DNA from: Colwellia sp.
Lineage (GTDB): Bacteria > Pseudomonadota > Gammaproteobacteria > Enterobacterales > Alteromonadaceae
Reading direction: 5' to 3'
DNA: 64,000 bases
Assembly: GCA_002733765.1 (NCBI GenBank)
Contig: NVWU01000007.1
Location: 62,001-126,000 of the forward strand
Both the position numbers and the translations under genes were made by a program. Shown one piece after another: positions 1 to 10,146 of this stretch; positions within the stretch are counted from its first letter, which is position 1, and every line of letters starts with the position of its first letter. The notes beneath the pieces are model-generated. The model was not told the DNA's origin. It ran no database searches and worked only from the letters and a program-made list of their open reading frames with translations.

Positions 1-2
1 AT

Positions 3-395
3 TTACAAGATCCTTCTGATAGCATTAAGTTGATTTGTCAAGAGACTATGCCTGTGATCGACATGGTGATATCTCCTTTTGAAACGATAATACGAAATTT
101 GATCGGTAACGCTATTAAGCATAATAATAAAGAAAATGGGGTTATTACGGTCAGTGCTCAAGAGTTCCCAAGATACTACCAGTTTTCTATTAAAGATAAC
201 GGTCCTGGTATCCCCGTACGTTATCATAAGCAAATTTTCGAACTATTTAAAACATTACAACCTCGTGATGAAGTTGAAGGAAGTGGTATGGGACTGTCGA
301 TTATAAAAAAATTACTCGATTATCATGATGGTTCAATCGTTGTTGAATCTGACGGGAAAAGCGGCACATGTTTCACTTTTACATGGCCTAAATAG
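3..395 (+). CDS. Sensor histidine kinase, C-terminal ATPase domain (partial)
   Basis: The frame is open to the left edge, so this is the 3' end of a longer gene. What remains is a HATPase_c domain. The N box is seen as IRNLIGNAIKHN, the G1 box as DNGPGIP and the G2 box as GSGMGLSI, in the usual order and spacing. The H box and the sensor part lie outside the window. The gene ends 19 nt before a stand-alone receiver protein read in the same direction, so the two probably form a phosphorelay pair transcribed together. The domain call is firm; the input signal cannot be read from what is present. Confidence 0.9.
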   Translation, partial: LQDPSDSIKLICQETMPVIDMVISPFETIIRNLIGNAIKHNNKENGVITVSAQEFPRYYQFSIKDNGPGIPVRYHKQIFELFKTLQPRDEVEGSGMGLSIIKKLLDYHDGSIVVESDGKSGTCFTFTWPK

Positions 396-414
396 TATTA
401 AATAAGGAAAACAA

Positions 415-843
415 ATGAGTAAAGACAATTACAAACACGCTACTATTTTACTTGTTGAAGATGACGATATCGACGCAAAAATAGTTGAACGTGCTTTTAA
501 TAAATTAAGAATAGCTAACCCTATAATTCGCGCTAAAGATGGTGTTATGGCTTTAGAGTTATTAAGAGATGGCACAGTACCGAGCCCCTATATAATACTG
601 CTTGATCTTAATATGCCTAAAATGGGTGGCTTAGAAATGCTAGAGGTACTACGAGGTGATAAATGCTTAAGTAAAAGCATAGTATTCGTACTAACAACCA
701 GTAAAGATGATGAAGACAAAATTGCCGCCTATAACCAAAATATCGCGGGTTATATTGTAAAAGAAAGACTACAAAATGGTTTTGATGAATTAGTTAAGTT
801 ATTAGATTATTATTGGAGAATAGTAGAACTTCCTGAACAGTAA
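415..843 (+). CDS. Single-domain response regulator (Rcp1-like receiver)
   Basis: The 142-aa protein is a lone receiver domain with no output domain. The acidic pocket is the run EDDD near residues 15-18, the phospho-acceptor is Asp64 in LLDLNMP, a Thr-Thr-Ser stretch follows beta-4, and a conserved Lys lies at 116 (YIVKE). The DDDxDA start and the long alpha-4 region resemble Rcp1-type receivers that partner bacteriophytochrome-like kinases (family knowledge). AAGGAAAAC upstream of the ATG is a good ribosome site. It directly follows the kinase fragment, which is its likely phosphodonor. Signal and target are unknown. Confidence 0.9.
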   Translation: MSKDNYKHATILLVEDDDIDAKIVERAFNKLRIANPIIRAKDGVMALELLRDGTVPSPYIILLDLNMPKMGGLEMLEVLRGDKCLSKSIVFVLTTSKDDEDKIAAYNQNIAGYIVKERLQNGFDELVKLLDYYWRIVELPEQ

Positions 844-918
844 TTTATCTGTTTCATTGTGGATAGTAGCTTTTATTATAGTGAATCATTAGTCAGGTTA
901 TGTATTAAATGAGTATAT

Positions 919-1809
919 ATGTTTGATAATTATTTATTAAAAACTAGTTTACTGACAAGTTTGGCGTTAATCGCATTCGCGGCAAACTCTGTACTATGTC
1001 GTTTAGCGTTAGGCAATGGAATCATTGATGCATCAAGCTTTACGGGCATTCGCCTATTATCAGGTGCGGTTGCTCTTTTTGTCATCTTAAGTATTAAGGG
1101 AGGCATTAAAGGTAGTAATAAAGGCTCATCATCCAAAGGCAGTTGGACTGCAAGTTTTACGTTATTTCTTTATGCAATAACATTTTCATATGCTTACCTT
1201 TCTCTTGATACGGGTACAGGTGCGCTTATTCTATTTGGCTCTGTTCAGATCACAATGATAATGCTGTCACTGATTTCTGGTACGCGATTACACCTTATTG
1301 AATGGTCTGGGGTTATTATCGCTTTTACGGGCTTTATTTATCTCATTCTACCAAACATAACTACACCTTCAATTAATGGTTTCATCCTGATGACAGTGTC
1401 TGGAATATCATGGGGAATTTATACATTGAAAGGGCGTGGTTCTAAAAATCCGCTGATGGACACAACCTATAACTTTTTAAGAACTATTCCCTTTGTTGCT
1501 TTATTAGCTGTTTTTACGATGCAAAATATGAATTATTCATCAGAAGGAATAGTTTTAGCCTTAATTTCTGGGGCTATAACATCTGGTGTAGGTTACACAA
1601 TATGGTATATCGTACTTGGCAGCTTATCTTCAACACAAGCCGCTGTTATCCAATTATCTGTACCTGTAATTGCTGCTATAGGTGGTGTTATTTTTGTGTC
1701 TGAGGTAATTACAGTACGTCTGATTATTTCAACCTGCATAGTGCTTAGTGGTATATTAATGGTGGTCTTAGGTAAATATTATTTCACTAAAAATAAAAAC
1801 ATAGAATGA
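919..1809 (+). CDS. DMT-superfamily (EamA) inner-membrane transporter
   Basis: The 296-aa, strongly hydrophobic protein has about ten membrane segments arranged as two EamA-like halves; the second half begins near residue 150 (NGFILMTVSGISWGIYTLKG). The end of each half carries the typical proline-containing helix, for example QLSVPVIAAIGGVIF. Members of this family export metabolites or amino acids from the cytoplasm. The substrate cannot be inferred here. The gene stands alone between the receiver gene and the psrA-like regulator; no clear strong ribosome site is seen before the ATG. Length matches the family (about 290-300 aa). Confidence 0.85.
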   Translation: MFDNYLLKTSLLTSLALIAFAANSVLCRLALGNGIIDASSFTGIRLLSGAVALFVILSIKGGIKGSNKGSSSKGSWTASFTLFLYAITFSYAYLSLDTGTGALILFGSVQITMIMLSLISGTRLHLIEWSGVIIAFTGFIYLILPNITTPSINGFILMTVSGISWGIYTLKGRGSKNPLMDTTYNFLRTIPFVALLAVFTMQNMNYSSEGIVLALISGAITSGVGYTIWYIVLGSLSSTQAAVIQLSVPVIAAIGGVIFVSEVITVRLIISTCIVLSGILMVVLGKYYFTKNKNIE

Positions 1810-2044
1810 CGCTGCTTAAATAATCTCTCTTGCCCAACGTTACTGTTAACTCCCATTGAAATTCTGTACTTTGAATAGTATGGCCTGTAATGTCGATGAT
1901 CTTTCCATTGAGTCAAGAAGTTACATGCATATAACCATATTTTGATGATTGTTATTAGGAATGGTTCAATTTTCATTCATAAAAAAAATAATAAACCGCT
2001 ATAAGAGAAATACTCTTGACCTTATCATAGTAAGTACGTTATTT

Positions 2045-2058
2045 TAAACAAGCGTTTG
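2045..2058. promoter_or_regulatory. Candidate PsrA operator
   Basis: The palindrome TAAACAAGCGTTTG has AAAC and GTTT half-sites four bases apart, which fits the described PsrA consensus (CAAAC, 2-4 nt, GTTTG). It lies about 40 nt before the ATG of the psrA-like gene, the right place for autoregulation. The rest of the 288-nt stretch 1810-2097 shows nothing else convincing. Confidence 0.5.
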
Positions 2059-2097
2059 AATTAGGGTGAATGCCCAAATTGGTGAGTAATAAAAAGT

Positions 2098-2724
2098 ATG
2101 AGTACAAAGACTAAAATTTTAGATGCAGCAGAGGTTCTCTTTGCTGATAAAGGTTTTAATGGCACATCGTTAAGAGAGATAACGAGTCAAGCTGAAGTGA
2201 ACTTGGCAGCAGTTAATTATCATTTTGGTTCAAAAAAAGAATTAATCAAAGCGGTTATGTCTCGTTATATGAATGAATTATCGCCTCGATTAGAATCAGC
2301 ATTACATGCACTTTGTCTTGAGGAAGTACACCCAACATTAGTAGAGGTGTTTTCTGCTTTTCTTGACCCCTTATTACATTTAAATAGTTTTAAGGACAAT
2401 GGTACTAGTACCTTTTTGCAGTTACTTGGTCGAGGCTTTACTGACAATCAGGGTTTTTTACGTTGGTTTCTAACGACACAATACCCGGGTGTTTTTACTA
2501 ATTTTACCCAAGCGGTCCAAAAAGCTTATCCAGAGTTAAGTAAAGAAGAAATGTTTTGGCGTTTACATTTTACTATGGGCACCATTGTTTTTACTATGTC
2601 TTCGAGTGATGCATTAATTGATATTGCTCAAAATGATTTTGATCGACAAGTGGATATTGCCGGTGTGATTAAGCAAGTTATTCCTTATGTGGCAGCTGGG
2701 GTTGCCGCACCTATTATTAGATAA
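2098..2724 (+). CDS. psrA: TetR-family regulator, PsrA-like (fatty acid metabolism)
   Basis: The 208-aa protein begins with a TetR helix-turn-helix (residues about 5-50). The recognition region reads VNLAAVNYHFGSKKEL, a stretch shared with PsrA of pseudomonads and Shewanella. PsrA represses fatty acid beta-oxidation genes and is relieved by long-chain acyl-CoA or fatty acids (family knowledge). A PsrA-type palindrome just upstream supports the identification and suggests self-repression. The C-terminal ligand domain is full length. The call to TetR is certain; the call to PsrA is probable, based on the HTH sequence and the operator. No fatty acid operon is adjacent, although an enoyl-CoA hydratase-like gene lies at 29 kb. 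Confidence 0.75.
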   Translation: MSTKTKILDAAEVLFADKGFNGTSLREITSQAEVNLAAVNYHFGSKKELIKAVMSRYMNELSPRLESALHALCLEEVHPTLVEVFSAFLDPLLHLNSFKDNGTSTFLQLLGRGFTDNQGFLRWFLTTQYPGVFTNFTQAVQKAYPELSKEEMFWRLHFTMGTIVFTMSSSDALIDIAQNDFDRQVDIAGVIKQVIPYVAAGVAAPIIR

Positions 2725-2731
2725 ATGACAA

Positions 2732-2764
2732 AAATAAAGGCTGTAAAATTTATAGCCTTTATTT
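2732..2764. terminator. Bidirectional intrinsic terminator (psrA-like / dsbB)
   Basis: Arms AAATAAAGGCT (2732-2742) and AGCCTTTATTT (2754-2764) are perfectly complementary around an 11-nt loop. The A-rich left flank and T-rich right flank let it work for both convergent genes. Confidence 0.8.
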
Positions 2765-2789
2765 ACATATTTACTTATAACTACTATTT

Positions 2790-3308
2790 TCAAGGCTTTT
2801 TCGCATGAATAAGTCGGTTTGCCAATACCAGTAAGAAAGCAGCAACATAAGCGCCATATACCACAATCATCCACTGTGGCATGCTATAACCTACAAATTG
2901 CCAATTAATTTCACCACAATCACCTGTTGCTTCAAACAATACTGGAATCCACTCATGTAGAGGTGCCCAGGTTGGGAAATTAGGAATAATGTCACAACTA
3001 AAAAACAATGACCCAGAGTTAGTTTGTATTTCTACATGCTCTAAAGCTATTAATAGTCCCCAAATCGCCCCTGTTAACCATAAACCATAAGCAATAAGGC
3101 GAGCGATTAAAAACTGACAGCCCCAAAAACCAATAAAGCCAGCAAGTATGATTGAGCAAATAGCAACGCGTTGATATACGCACATAATGCAAGGGGCTAG
3201 GCTCATCGCATATTGAAAAAATAACGCACATAGCTCTAACCCTAAAGCGGATAGTGCGAGTAATAACCAAGACGTTGAATTGGTCGTTAAGTCACTTAAA
3301 ACTTTCAT
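2790..3308 (-). CDS. dsbB: Disulfide bond formation protein DsbB
   Basis: DsbB is the inner-membrane quinone reductase that reoxidises periplasmic DsbA. The 172-aa protein has four membrane segments. The first redox pair is CIMC in [11 protein letters not shown], and the second periplasmic loop holds the other two cysteines (SCDIIPN and GDCGEI). The DsbB-type WxPLHEW sequence is seen as WAPLHEW. The start at 3308 is preferred over an upstream ATG because AGGAAAAAA precedes it at normal spacing. DsbA is not in the window. The neighbour upstream is nhaD, separated by a strong terminator, so dsbB has its own promoter. Confidence 0.93.
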   Translation of the reverse strand: MKVLSDLTTNSTSWLLLALSALGLELCALFFQYAMSLAPCIMCVYQRVAICSIILAGFIGFWGCQFLIARLIAYGLWLTGAIWGLLIALEHVEIQTNSGSLFFSCDIIPNFPTWAPLHEWIPVLFEATGDCGEINWQFVGYSMPQWMIVVYGAYVAAFLLVLANRLIHAKKP

Positions 3309-3350
3309 TTTTTTCCTATATTTGGTGCAGAGCGAGAGTGATAGATACAA

Positions 3351-3382
3351 AAAAAGCTTCTAAAGTTATTTAGAAGCTTTTT
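3351..3382 (-). terminator. Intrinsic terminator of nhaD
   Basis: A perfect 14-bp stem (3351-3364 with 3369-3382) surrounds a 4-nt loop. On the minus strand it ends in a run of T, about 57 nt after the nhaD stop codon. Confidence 0.9.
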
Positions 3383-3438
3383 ATCATAACAAATAAATTG
3401 TTTTTATTAACACTTAAGTTCTTTGTAATTGTTACAAA

Positions 3439-4854
3439 TTAAGTGCCATTAATAAGTAGGTGGACATATATGCTGGCAGCGTAACCTAAAGCAATGACTG
3501 GCATCCATTTTAAGTGACTGAAGAACGTATAGTAACCACGTGCTTGTCCCATAAGTGCAACACCAGCGGCAGAACCGATAGATAGTAAGCTACCACCTAC
3601 ACCCGCAGTTAATGTTACTAATAACCATTGTGCATGTGACATATCAGGGTTCATGGTAAGTACCGCAAACATGACCGGGATGTTATCAACAATAGCAGAA
3701 AGAATACCGACGAGTATGTTAGCGTTAGTTGCACCTAGTTCACCGTACATAAATTCAGAAGCTACGCCTAAATAGCCGATAAACCCTAAACCACCTACGG
3801 CTAGAATTACACCATAGAAGAAGAATAAAGTATCCCACTCAGCGCCTGCGATTTTATCGAAAATATCAAATTCTTTATCGTCTTGATTTTTATCATCTTG
3901 ATTTTTATGTCCAGGCGTTAATGATATATCAACTTTCGATTTACCTGATTGTTTAATGTAGTAACCGAATAGTTTCAAGTAAGCCAAACCTAACATCATG
4001 CCAAATACTGGTGGTAAATGTAAGAAGTTATGGAAAGACACGGCGGTAGCAATCGTTAATATAAATAGACCAACGATAGTTAAGCCGCCATGTTTAATTG
4101 GCGTCATTTCACTTGACTGAGCTGATGGCTTGCCACTTGGAATAGCAAACTGCATGATAGCCGCAGGAACAACAAAATTAACTACTGAAGGGATAAATAA
4201 GTGGAAAAACTCGCTAAATTGAACTATGCCTTTTTGCCAAACCATTAAGGTTGTTATGTCACCAAACGGACTGAAAGCACCGCCAGCATTTGCACCTACA
4301 ACAATGTTAATACAGCTTAAGGCAATAAATTTAGGTTCATCTTTACCTACAGCGAGAACAACCGCACACATAATTAAGGCAGTGGTTAAGTTATCTGCAA
4401 TAGGTGATATAAAGAAGGCAAGAATACCAGTTAACCAAAATAGAGTTTTATAACTAAAACCTTTAGCCACTAACCAATCACGAAGTGCATCAAAAACATT
4501 TCGCTCTAACATGGCGTTAATATAGGTCATTGCAACAAGTAAGAAGAAGAAAAGCTCAGCGTACTCTAAGAAATTATGGCGAATTGCAACTTCTGCTGCA
4601 TGTGGCATACCATGAGCGCCATAATAATAGGCGATAAGTATCCAAATCAATCCTGCTGCGAGTAGTACCGGTTTAGATTTTCTTAAGTGTAGTTGTTCTT
4701 CTAGAATAACTAAGGTGTATGCTAAAACAAAAATAGCAATAGCAGCGTAACCAATCCAGTGGGATGTTAAGTCGACAGATTGGTGTACCGCATCAGATGC
4801 AAATGCGACACTAGGTACTAGCATTGCCAGTAATATGAATAAAAGTTGTTTCAT
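3439..4854 (-). CDS. nhaD: Na+/H+ antiporter NhaD
   Basis: NhaD exports sodium in exchange for protons across the inner membrane and is common in marine and halophilic bacteria. The 471-aa protein starts with a signal-like hydrophobic segment (MKQLLFILLAMLVPSVAFA) and has about a dozen membrane helices. Family landmarks include FFISPIADNLTTALIM, NAGGAFSPFGDITTLM and DNIPVMFAVL. The start at 4854 is chosen because the signal peptide begins there; the open frame runs 19 codons further upstream without a comparable start. A hydrophilic loop rich in Asp, Lys and Gln, with a short repeat (NQDDKNQDDK), sits near the middle. It is divergent from amt and ends at its own terminator. Confidence 0.93.
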   Translation of the reverse strand: MKQLLFILLAMLVPSVAFASDAVHQSVDLTSHWIGYAAIAIFVLAYTLVILEEQLHLRKSKPVLLAAGLIWILIAYYYGAHGMPHAAEVAIRHNFLEYAELFFFLLVAMTYINAMLERNVFDALRDWLVAKGFSYKTLFWLTGILAFFISPIADNLTTALIMCAVVLAVGKDEPKFIALSCINIVVGANAGGAFSPFGDITTLMVWQKGIVQFSEFFHLFIPSVVNFVVPAAIMQFAIPSGKPSAQSSEMTPIKHGGLTIVGLFILTIATAVSFHNFLHLPPVFGMMLGLAYLKLFGYYIKQSGKSKVDISLTPGHKNQDDKNQDDKEFDIFDKIAGAEWDTLFFFYGVILAVGGLGFIGYLGVASEFMYGELGATNANILVGILSAIVDNIPVMFAVLTMNPDMSHAQWLLVTLTAGVGGSLLSIGSAAGVALMGQARGYYTFFSHLKWMPVIALGYAASIYVHLLINGT

Positions 4855-5060
4855 GTCAGTTCTCAAGTTGTGATTGAAGAGCTTATTAAAATTTCCCCCA
4901 GATTCTAGCAAAAACTAGTAAAAATGATATAGCTAAGTTATTACAATGGTCATTAATGTCATTAATATTTATGATGTTAGTTATAGATTTGCTGTATAGC
5001 AAATTCGAATATGGTGGTTTGCGCAGCCGTATTATTTTATTGCATGTTATTGTATATCGT

Positions 5061-5077
5061 TGCTCTTTATTGGTGCA
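5061..5077. promoter_or_regulatory. Candidate NtrC binding site upstream of amt
   Basis: TGC and GCA are separated by exactly 11 nt, with a good right half (TTGGTGCA), as in NtrC sites. It lies about 95 nt upstream of the candidate sigma-54 promoter, a usual enhancer distance. The left half (TGCTCT) is poor. Confidence 0.4.
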
Positions 5078-5170
5078 CTCCGTATTGCTTTTCACTATTT
5101 TTGTGCAATATTGTTAGATGTTTTTGCATAAATAATATTCATACCATTGTTTTTTATAGTTTAATTCTAG

Positions 5171-5186
5171 TGGCTTGTTTTGTGCA
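5171..5186 (+). promoter_or_regulatory. Candidate sigma-54 promoter of amt
   Basis: TGGCTTGTTTTGTGCA has the obligatory GG (-24) and GC (-12) separated by exactly 10 nt. The TGGC part is perfect and the -12 part is GTGCA instead of TTGCA. It lies 94 nt before the amt ATG. Ammonium transporters are classic sigma-54/NtrC targets. Confidence 0.5.
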
Positions 5187-5279
5187 TACCTTGTGCAATA
5201 TAAAATAAAGCGAATTTTGATAAAATTGAATTGCACCAATACGTATCAAACATTCGATAAATCAACTTGGAACTAAAAG

Positions 5280-6581
<1,302 letters not shown>

Positions 6582-6608
6582 CTTTTACTGTTTACGTTAT
6601 CTGTTATT

Positions 6609-6633
6609 AAAAGCGTCCGAGGACGCTTTTTTT
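6609..6633 (+). terminator. Intrinsic terminator of amt
   Basis: AAAAGCGTC (6609-6617) pairs with GACGCTTTT (6622-6630) across a CGAG loop, followed by more T. It lies 28 nt after the amt stop codon. Confidence 0.9.
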
Positions 6634-6955
6634 GATCTTGTTTGCTAATTAATATCTATATACTTGCTATTCACAGTAGTTATGTAGAGATCAATAATAA
6701 GACTATTATTGACATTTTCAATGTTAAGGTAAAACCTTATAAAAAGCGGTATAGCTTATAATAAATAACTATAGGTGGTTGGCTTAAACCCCCTGTAAAT
6801 AAGGTTATTAAATTGATTTTAGTACTAAAGGCCTATAGAAAAACAAGACTAAAGGCGTATATGAAAATAACCACAAAAATTTTAGCATTAAGTTAATCCT
6901 ATTATTTCAAAATAAAAAAATACATTGAGTATAAATAACCCTTAAGGAACTTCTC
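6634..6955 (+). other. Upstream region of acs
   Basis: No gene is seen in this 322-nt region. It contains a perfect inverted repeat with 9-bp arms, TCAATAATA and TATTATTGA, at 6691-6712. A second, smaller one (AAGGT, 3 nt, ACCTT) lies at 6726-6738. Either could be an operator for acs. The AAGGAA ribosome site sits just before the ATG. Confidence 0.45.
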
Positions 6956-8899
6956 ATGAACGAATTGAAACTTCGCTATCCTGTATCAGAAAAAGCTAAG
7001 GCACATACCTTTATTGACAGTGCTAAATATGATGCTATGTATAAGCAATCTATTGAGCAGCCAGACGTTTTTTGGGGTGAGCAAGCGAAAGAATTTATTG
7101 ATTGGTATCAGCCTTGGGATGCCGTTAGTAAAGTCGATATGAAAAACTCTGAAATCAGCTGGTTTACAGGTGCTAAATTAAACGTTAGTTATAACTGTAT
7201 TGATCGCCACCTTGAAACGAAGGCAAATAATATTGCCATTATTTTTGAAGGTGATGATCCTAATGATGATTTGAAAGTTACTTATCAAGAGCTTCATGAT
7301 CATGTTTGTCGTTTAGCTAATTTGCTAAAAGAACGTGGCGTTAAAAAGGGTGATCGTGTTTGTCTTTATATGCCAATGATTCCAGAAATCACTTATGCCA
7401 TGCTAGCTTGTGCGCGTATTGGTGCAATACATTCTGTTATTTTTGGCGGCTTCTCTACCGAATCAATTAAAGCACGCGTGCTTGATGCCGAGTGTGAAGT
7501 GATTATTACCGCAGACCAATCTTTACGTGGTGGTAAAAGTCTTCCACTTAAAGCCAATGTTGATGCTGCTGTTGTAGATTGTCCTTTAGTACACTCTGTT
7601 ATTGTGGTCGAGCGCACGGGTGGTGATGTAGCTTGGAATAAAATTGATATTAAATACGCTGCCGCAGTAGCTAAGCAATCACCAATATGTGAGCCTGAAG
7701 TAATGGATTCTGAAGATCCATTATTTATTTTATACACCTCAGGCTCAACAGGTACACCTAAAGGTGTTGTTCATACTTGTGGTGGTTATATCTTGTATGC
7801 CGCCATGACACATAAATATGTTTTCGATTATAAAGAAGATGAAATCTATTGGTGTACTGCTGATGCAGGTTGGATTACTGGTCACTCTTATATTGTTTAT
7901 GGCCCATTAGCTAATGGTGCAACTACCGTTGTCTTTGAAGGTGTTCCAACATACCCAGATGCAGGACGTTTTTGGCAAGTATGTGAAAAGCATAAGGTAA
8001 ATATATTTTACACTGCGCCAACAGCAATTCGTGCTTTAATGGCTGTTGGTAATGAACCTGTTGAAAGATATGACCTTTCTTCATTGCGATTATTAGGTAG
8101 TGTAGGCGAGCCTATTAACCCTGAAGCATGGCAATGGTATTATGAAATTGTTGGTAAAGGCAACTGTCCAATTGTTGATACTTGGTGGCAAACTGAAACA
8201 GGTGGTATTTTAATTACCTCTCTACCTGGTGCTGTTGATATGAAGCCAGGCTGTGCTGGTAAGCCTTTCTTTGGTGTACAACCTGCTTTATTTGATAAAG
8301 ACGGTAATACGCTTGAAGGTGAAAATGCAGGTTTATTAGTGATGACGGCTAGTTGGCCGGGACAGTTACGTACTGTATATAATGATCATGCTCGTTTTTA
8401 TCAAACTTATTTAGGTCAATATCCAGGTAACTACTTTACCGGTGATGGTGCTAAACGCGACGCAGATGGGTTCATCTGGATCACTGGCCGTGTTGATGAC
8501 GTATTAAACGTATCTGGTCACCGTCTTGGTACTGCTGAAATTGAAAGCTCGTTAGTACATCATCCAGACGTTGCTGAAGCTGCAGTTGTTGGTTATCCGC
8601 ATGAAATTAAAGGTCAAGGCGTATATTGTTACGTTACCTTGATGGCGAATGCAGAAGCATCAGATGAACTTAACAAAGAGCTTAAAGAGTTTGTTGGGAA
8701 GGAACTAGGACGTTTTGCTAGACCTGATTACATACAATGGGCTCCGGGTTTACCTAAAACACGTTCAGGTAAAATTATGCGTCGTATTTTACGTAAAATT
8801 GCTGAAAATGATGTAGACAGCTTAGGTGATACTTCAACACTTGCTGACCCTGAAGTGGTAGATGATTTGATTAGCAATCGCATTATTCATGGCGGATAA
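6956..8899 (+). CDS. acs: Acetyl-CoA synthetase
   Basis: The enzyme activates acetate with ATP and CoA to acetyl-CoA in the cytoplasm. The 647-aa length is typical. The adenylate-forming motifs are present in order: [14 protein letters not shown] (P-loop-like A3, about residues 260-275), [11 protein letters not shown] with [18 protein letters not shown], and the C-terminal [15 protein letters not shown]. The Lys in that last motif is the catalytic residue regulated by acetylation in the family. It stands alone between two strong terminators. The upstream region has two small palindromes that may be regulator sites. No acetate permease gene (actP) is adjacent. Confidence 0.97.
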   Translation: MNELKLRYPVSEKAKAHTFIDSAKYDAMYKQSIEQPDVFWGEQAKEFIDWYQPWDAVSKVDMKNSEISWFTGAKLNVSYNCIDRHLETKANNIAIIFEGDDPNDDLKVTYQELHDHVCRLANLLKERGVKKGDRVCLYMPMIPEITYAMLACARIGAIHSVIFGGFSTESIKARVLDAECEVIITADQSLRGGKSLPLKANVDAAVVDCPLVHSVIVVERTGGDVAWNKIDIKYAAAVAKQSPICEPEVMDSEDPLFILYTSGSTGTPKGVVHTCGGYILYAAMTHKYVFDYKEDEIYWCTADAGWITGHSYIVYGPLANGATTVVFEGVPTYPDAGRFWQVCEKHKVNIFYTAPTAIRALMAVGNEPVERYDLSSLRLLGSVGEPINPEAWQWYYEIVGKGNCPIVDTWWQTETGGILITSLPGAVDMKPGCAGKPFFGVQPALFDKDGNTLEGENAGLLVMTASWPGQLRTVYNDHARFYQTYLGQYPGNYFTGDGAKRDADGFIWITGRVDDVLNVSGHRLGTAEIESSLVHHPDVAEAAVVGYPHEIKGQGVYCYVTLMANAEASDELNKELKEFVGKELGRFARPDYIQWAPGLPKTRSGKIMRRILRKIAENDVDSLGDTSTLADPEVVDDLISNRIIHGG

Positions 8900-8924
8900 T
8901 TTAGCCATTAATATGTAAAGTGAT

Positions 8925-8949
8925 AAAAGCGCCGTAAGGCGCTTTTTTT
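8925..8949 (+). terminator. Intrinsic terminator of acs
   Basis: AAAAGCGCC (8925-8933) pairs with GGCGCTTTT (8938-8946) over a GTAA tetraloop and is followed by T residues. Confidence 0.92.
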
Positions 8950-8957
8950 ATTTCTGG

Positions 8958-9015
8958 ATTTAAGTTTAGAGTGTAATTATTTAAGTCTAGAGTGTAATTA
9001 TTTAAGTCTAGAGTG
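8958..9015. repeat. 21-bp tandem repeat, about 2.75 copies
   Basis: Units at 8958-8978, 8979-8999 and 9000-9015 share the sequence ATTTAAGTYTAGAGTGTAAT. The first two differ at one base and the third is cut short. It lies between the acs terminator and the DUF2237 gene. Confidence 0.9.
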
Positions 9016-9102
9016 CTCTTTGGATCATTAAGTAATAATAAAGTATGTCTTTCTGTGTTTTAATGAGAGAAATAATGTGCAGTGATAACAGTAGGAAATA
9101 AA

Positions 9103-9474
9103 ATGGAAGAATCAGTGAATGTTTTTGGTGAACCGCTAGAAATTTGTGGTGGCAACCCTGTTACCGGTTTTTATCGTGACGGTAAGTGTAATACTTGTGA
9201 GCAAGATACTGGCTCACATACTGTGTGTATTGAAGCATCGAAAGAATTTTTGGAGTATTCACGCTTTAAAGGTAATGATCTTTCCACACCCAGACCTGAG
9301 TTTGGTTTTGAGGGGATAAATGTTGGCGATGCCTGGTGTTTATGTGCTGCTAGGTGGATGGAAGCGCTAACCAATGATAGAGCGCCAAGGATCTACTTGA
9401 GAAGAACTCACATTAAAGCACTTGAAATAGTACCAATGGAATTATTAAAACCGTATGCGCTTGATTTGAGCTAA
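9103..9474 (+). CDS. DUF2237 family protein
   Basis: The 123-aa protein matches the pattern of DUF2237, a small conserved bacterial family of unknown function. Recognised parts are NVFGEPLEICGGNPVTGFYR near the start, then GSHTVC, GNDLSTPRPEFGF, GDAWCLCAARW and HIKALEIVPMELL. Several conserved cysteines (CNTC and CLC among them) hint at metal or redox chemistry, which is inference. The ATG at 9103 is preferred over a GTG at 9082 because AGGA lies seven bases before it. It is a single gene, convergent with the DinB-like gene. Confidence 0.85.
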   Translation: MEESVNVFGEPLEICGGNPVTGFYRDGKCNTCEQDTGSHTVCIEASKEFLEYSRFKGNDLSTPRPEFGFEGINVGDAWCLCAARWMEALTNDRAPRIYLRRTHIKALEIVPMELLKPYALDLS

Positions 9475-9507
9475 GTATTATTTGTCTTTATTTATTAGCT
9501 TTTGTAC

Positions 9508-10044
9508 TTACATTTCGGGAATATCAAGCAAATAGTCTGTAGATCCTAAATCATATCCCATCTGATTTAATAACGTTGATATTTGTCCTCGGTGATGGGT
9601 TTGATGATTGAATAAATGACTTACTAATTCACCAAAATTACGAGAGCTTTTAATTCCCTTGGTATTTGAATATTCTAAATTACGTCTAAAATCCATTTCA
9701 TTAACATCAACACTCAACCATTGTATTATCGCTGAGTCTATGGTGCTACGCGCATGAGTAAACGGTTTTATTTCAGAGAAAAGGATATCATTTAGTCCTT
9801 TAGGCTTAGGCAATGCAATAACATCCTTAAGTGATTTATAATTTTCTGAATGAAAATTAAAGCGAGTTAGCCAGATAATATCTCCGATTAGGATATGATT
9901 TAACGTACCAATAATAGAATGGAAGTAAGCACCTTTATTTTCGTTCAATATTTCATGATTCAAATGCTCAGTAACACTTAATATTTGCTTATTCATTCTA
10001 GTATTATACTTTGCCATGAATAAAAAGTGATTATTGACGTTCAT
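9508..10044 (-). CDS. DinB-like four-helix metalloprotein
   Basis: The 178-aa protein has the DinB/YfiT-like layout: an amphipathic helical protein with a metal-binding histidine triad. The first histidine lies in GTLNHILIGD and the other two in the NHQTHHRGQI region near residues 144-155. The family includes DNA-damage-inducible proteins and thiol-dependent S-transferases; which activity this one has cannot be told. AAGG precedes the ATG at normal distance. The gene is alone, reading away from the GGCT-like gene by about 100 nt on the same strand. Confidence 0.8.
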   Translation of the reverse strand: MNVNNHFLFMAKYNTRMNKQILSVTEHLNHEILNENKGAYFHSIIGTLNHILIGDIIWLTRFNFHSENYKSLKDVIALPKPKGLNDILFSEIKPFTHARSTIDSAIIQWLSVDVNEMDFRRNLEYSNTKGIKSSRNFGELVSHLFNHQTHHRGQISTLLNQMGYDLGSTDYLLDIPEM

Positions 10045-10146
10045 ATTTATGCCTTAATTAGTTTGACCAACGCCTAATAAAAGAGGAGTAATAGTTTTCT
10101 AAAATGGTAAAGTGAAGCATACTTGATAATTATATTGCTACTCTGG

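Larger units (their letters stand above)
4855..5279. other. Divergent nhaD/amt control region
   Basis: This 425-nt, AT-rich stretch has no convincing gene. It carries a TGC-N11-GCA site at 5061 and a GG-N10-GC site at 5171 (separate entries). The motif TTGTGCA recurs at 5101 and 5180-5197. Confidence 0.6.

Noticed and set aside
1779-1976. A 65-codon minus-strand frame after the DMT gene.
   Set aside because: No ribosome site, no family likeness that I could support, and it overlaps the end of the DMT gene. It might be a decayed gene piece but this cannot be shown by eye.
8958-9015. Tandem repeat as a CRISPR array.
   Set aside because: The units abut directly without spacers and there are fewer than three copies; no cas gene is near.
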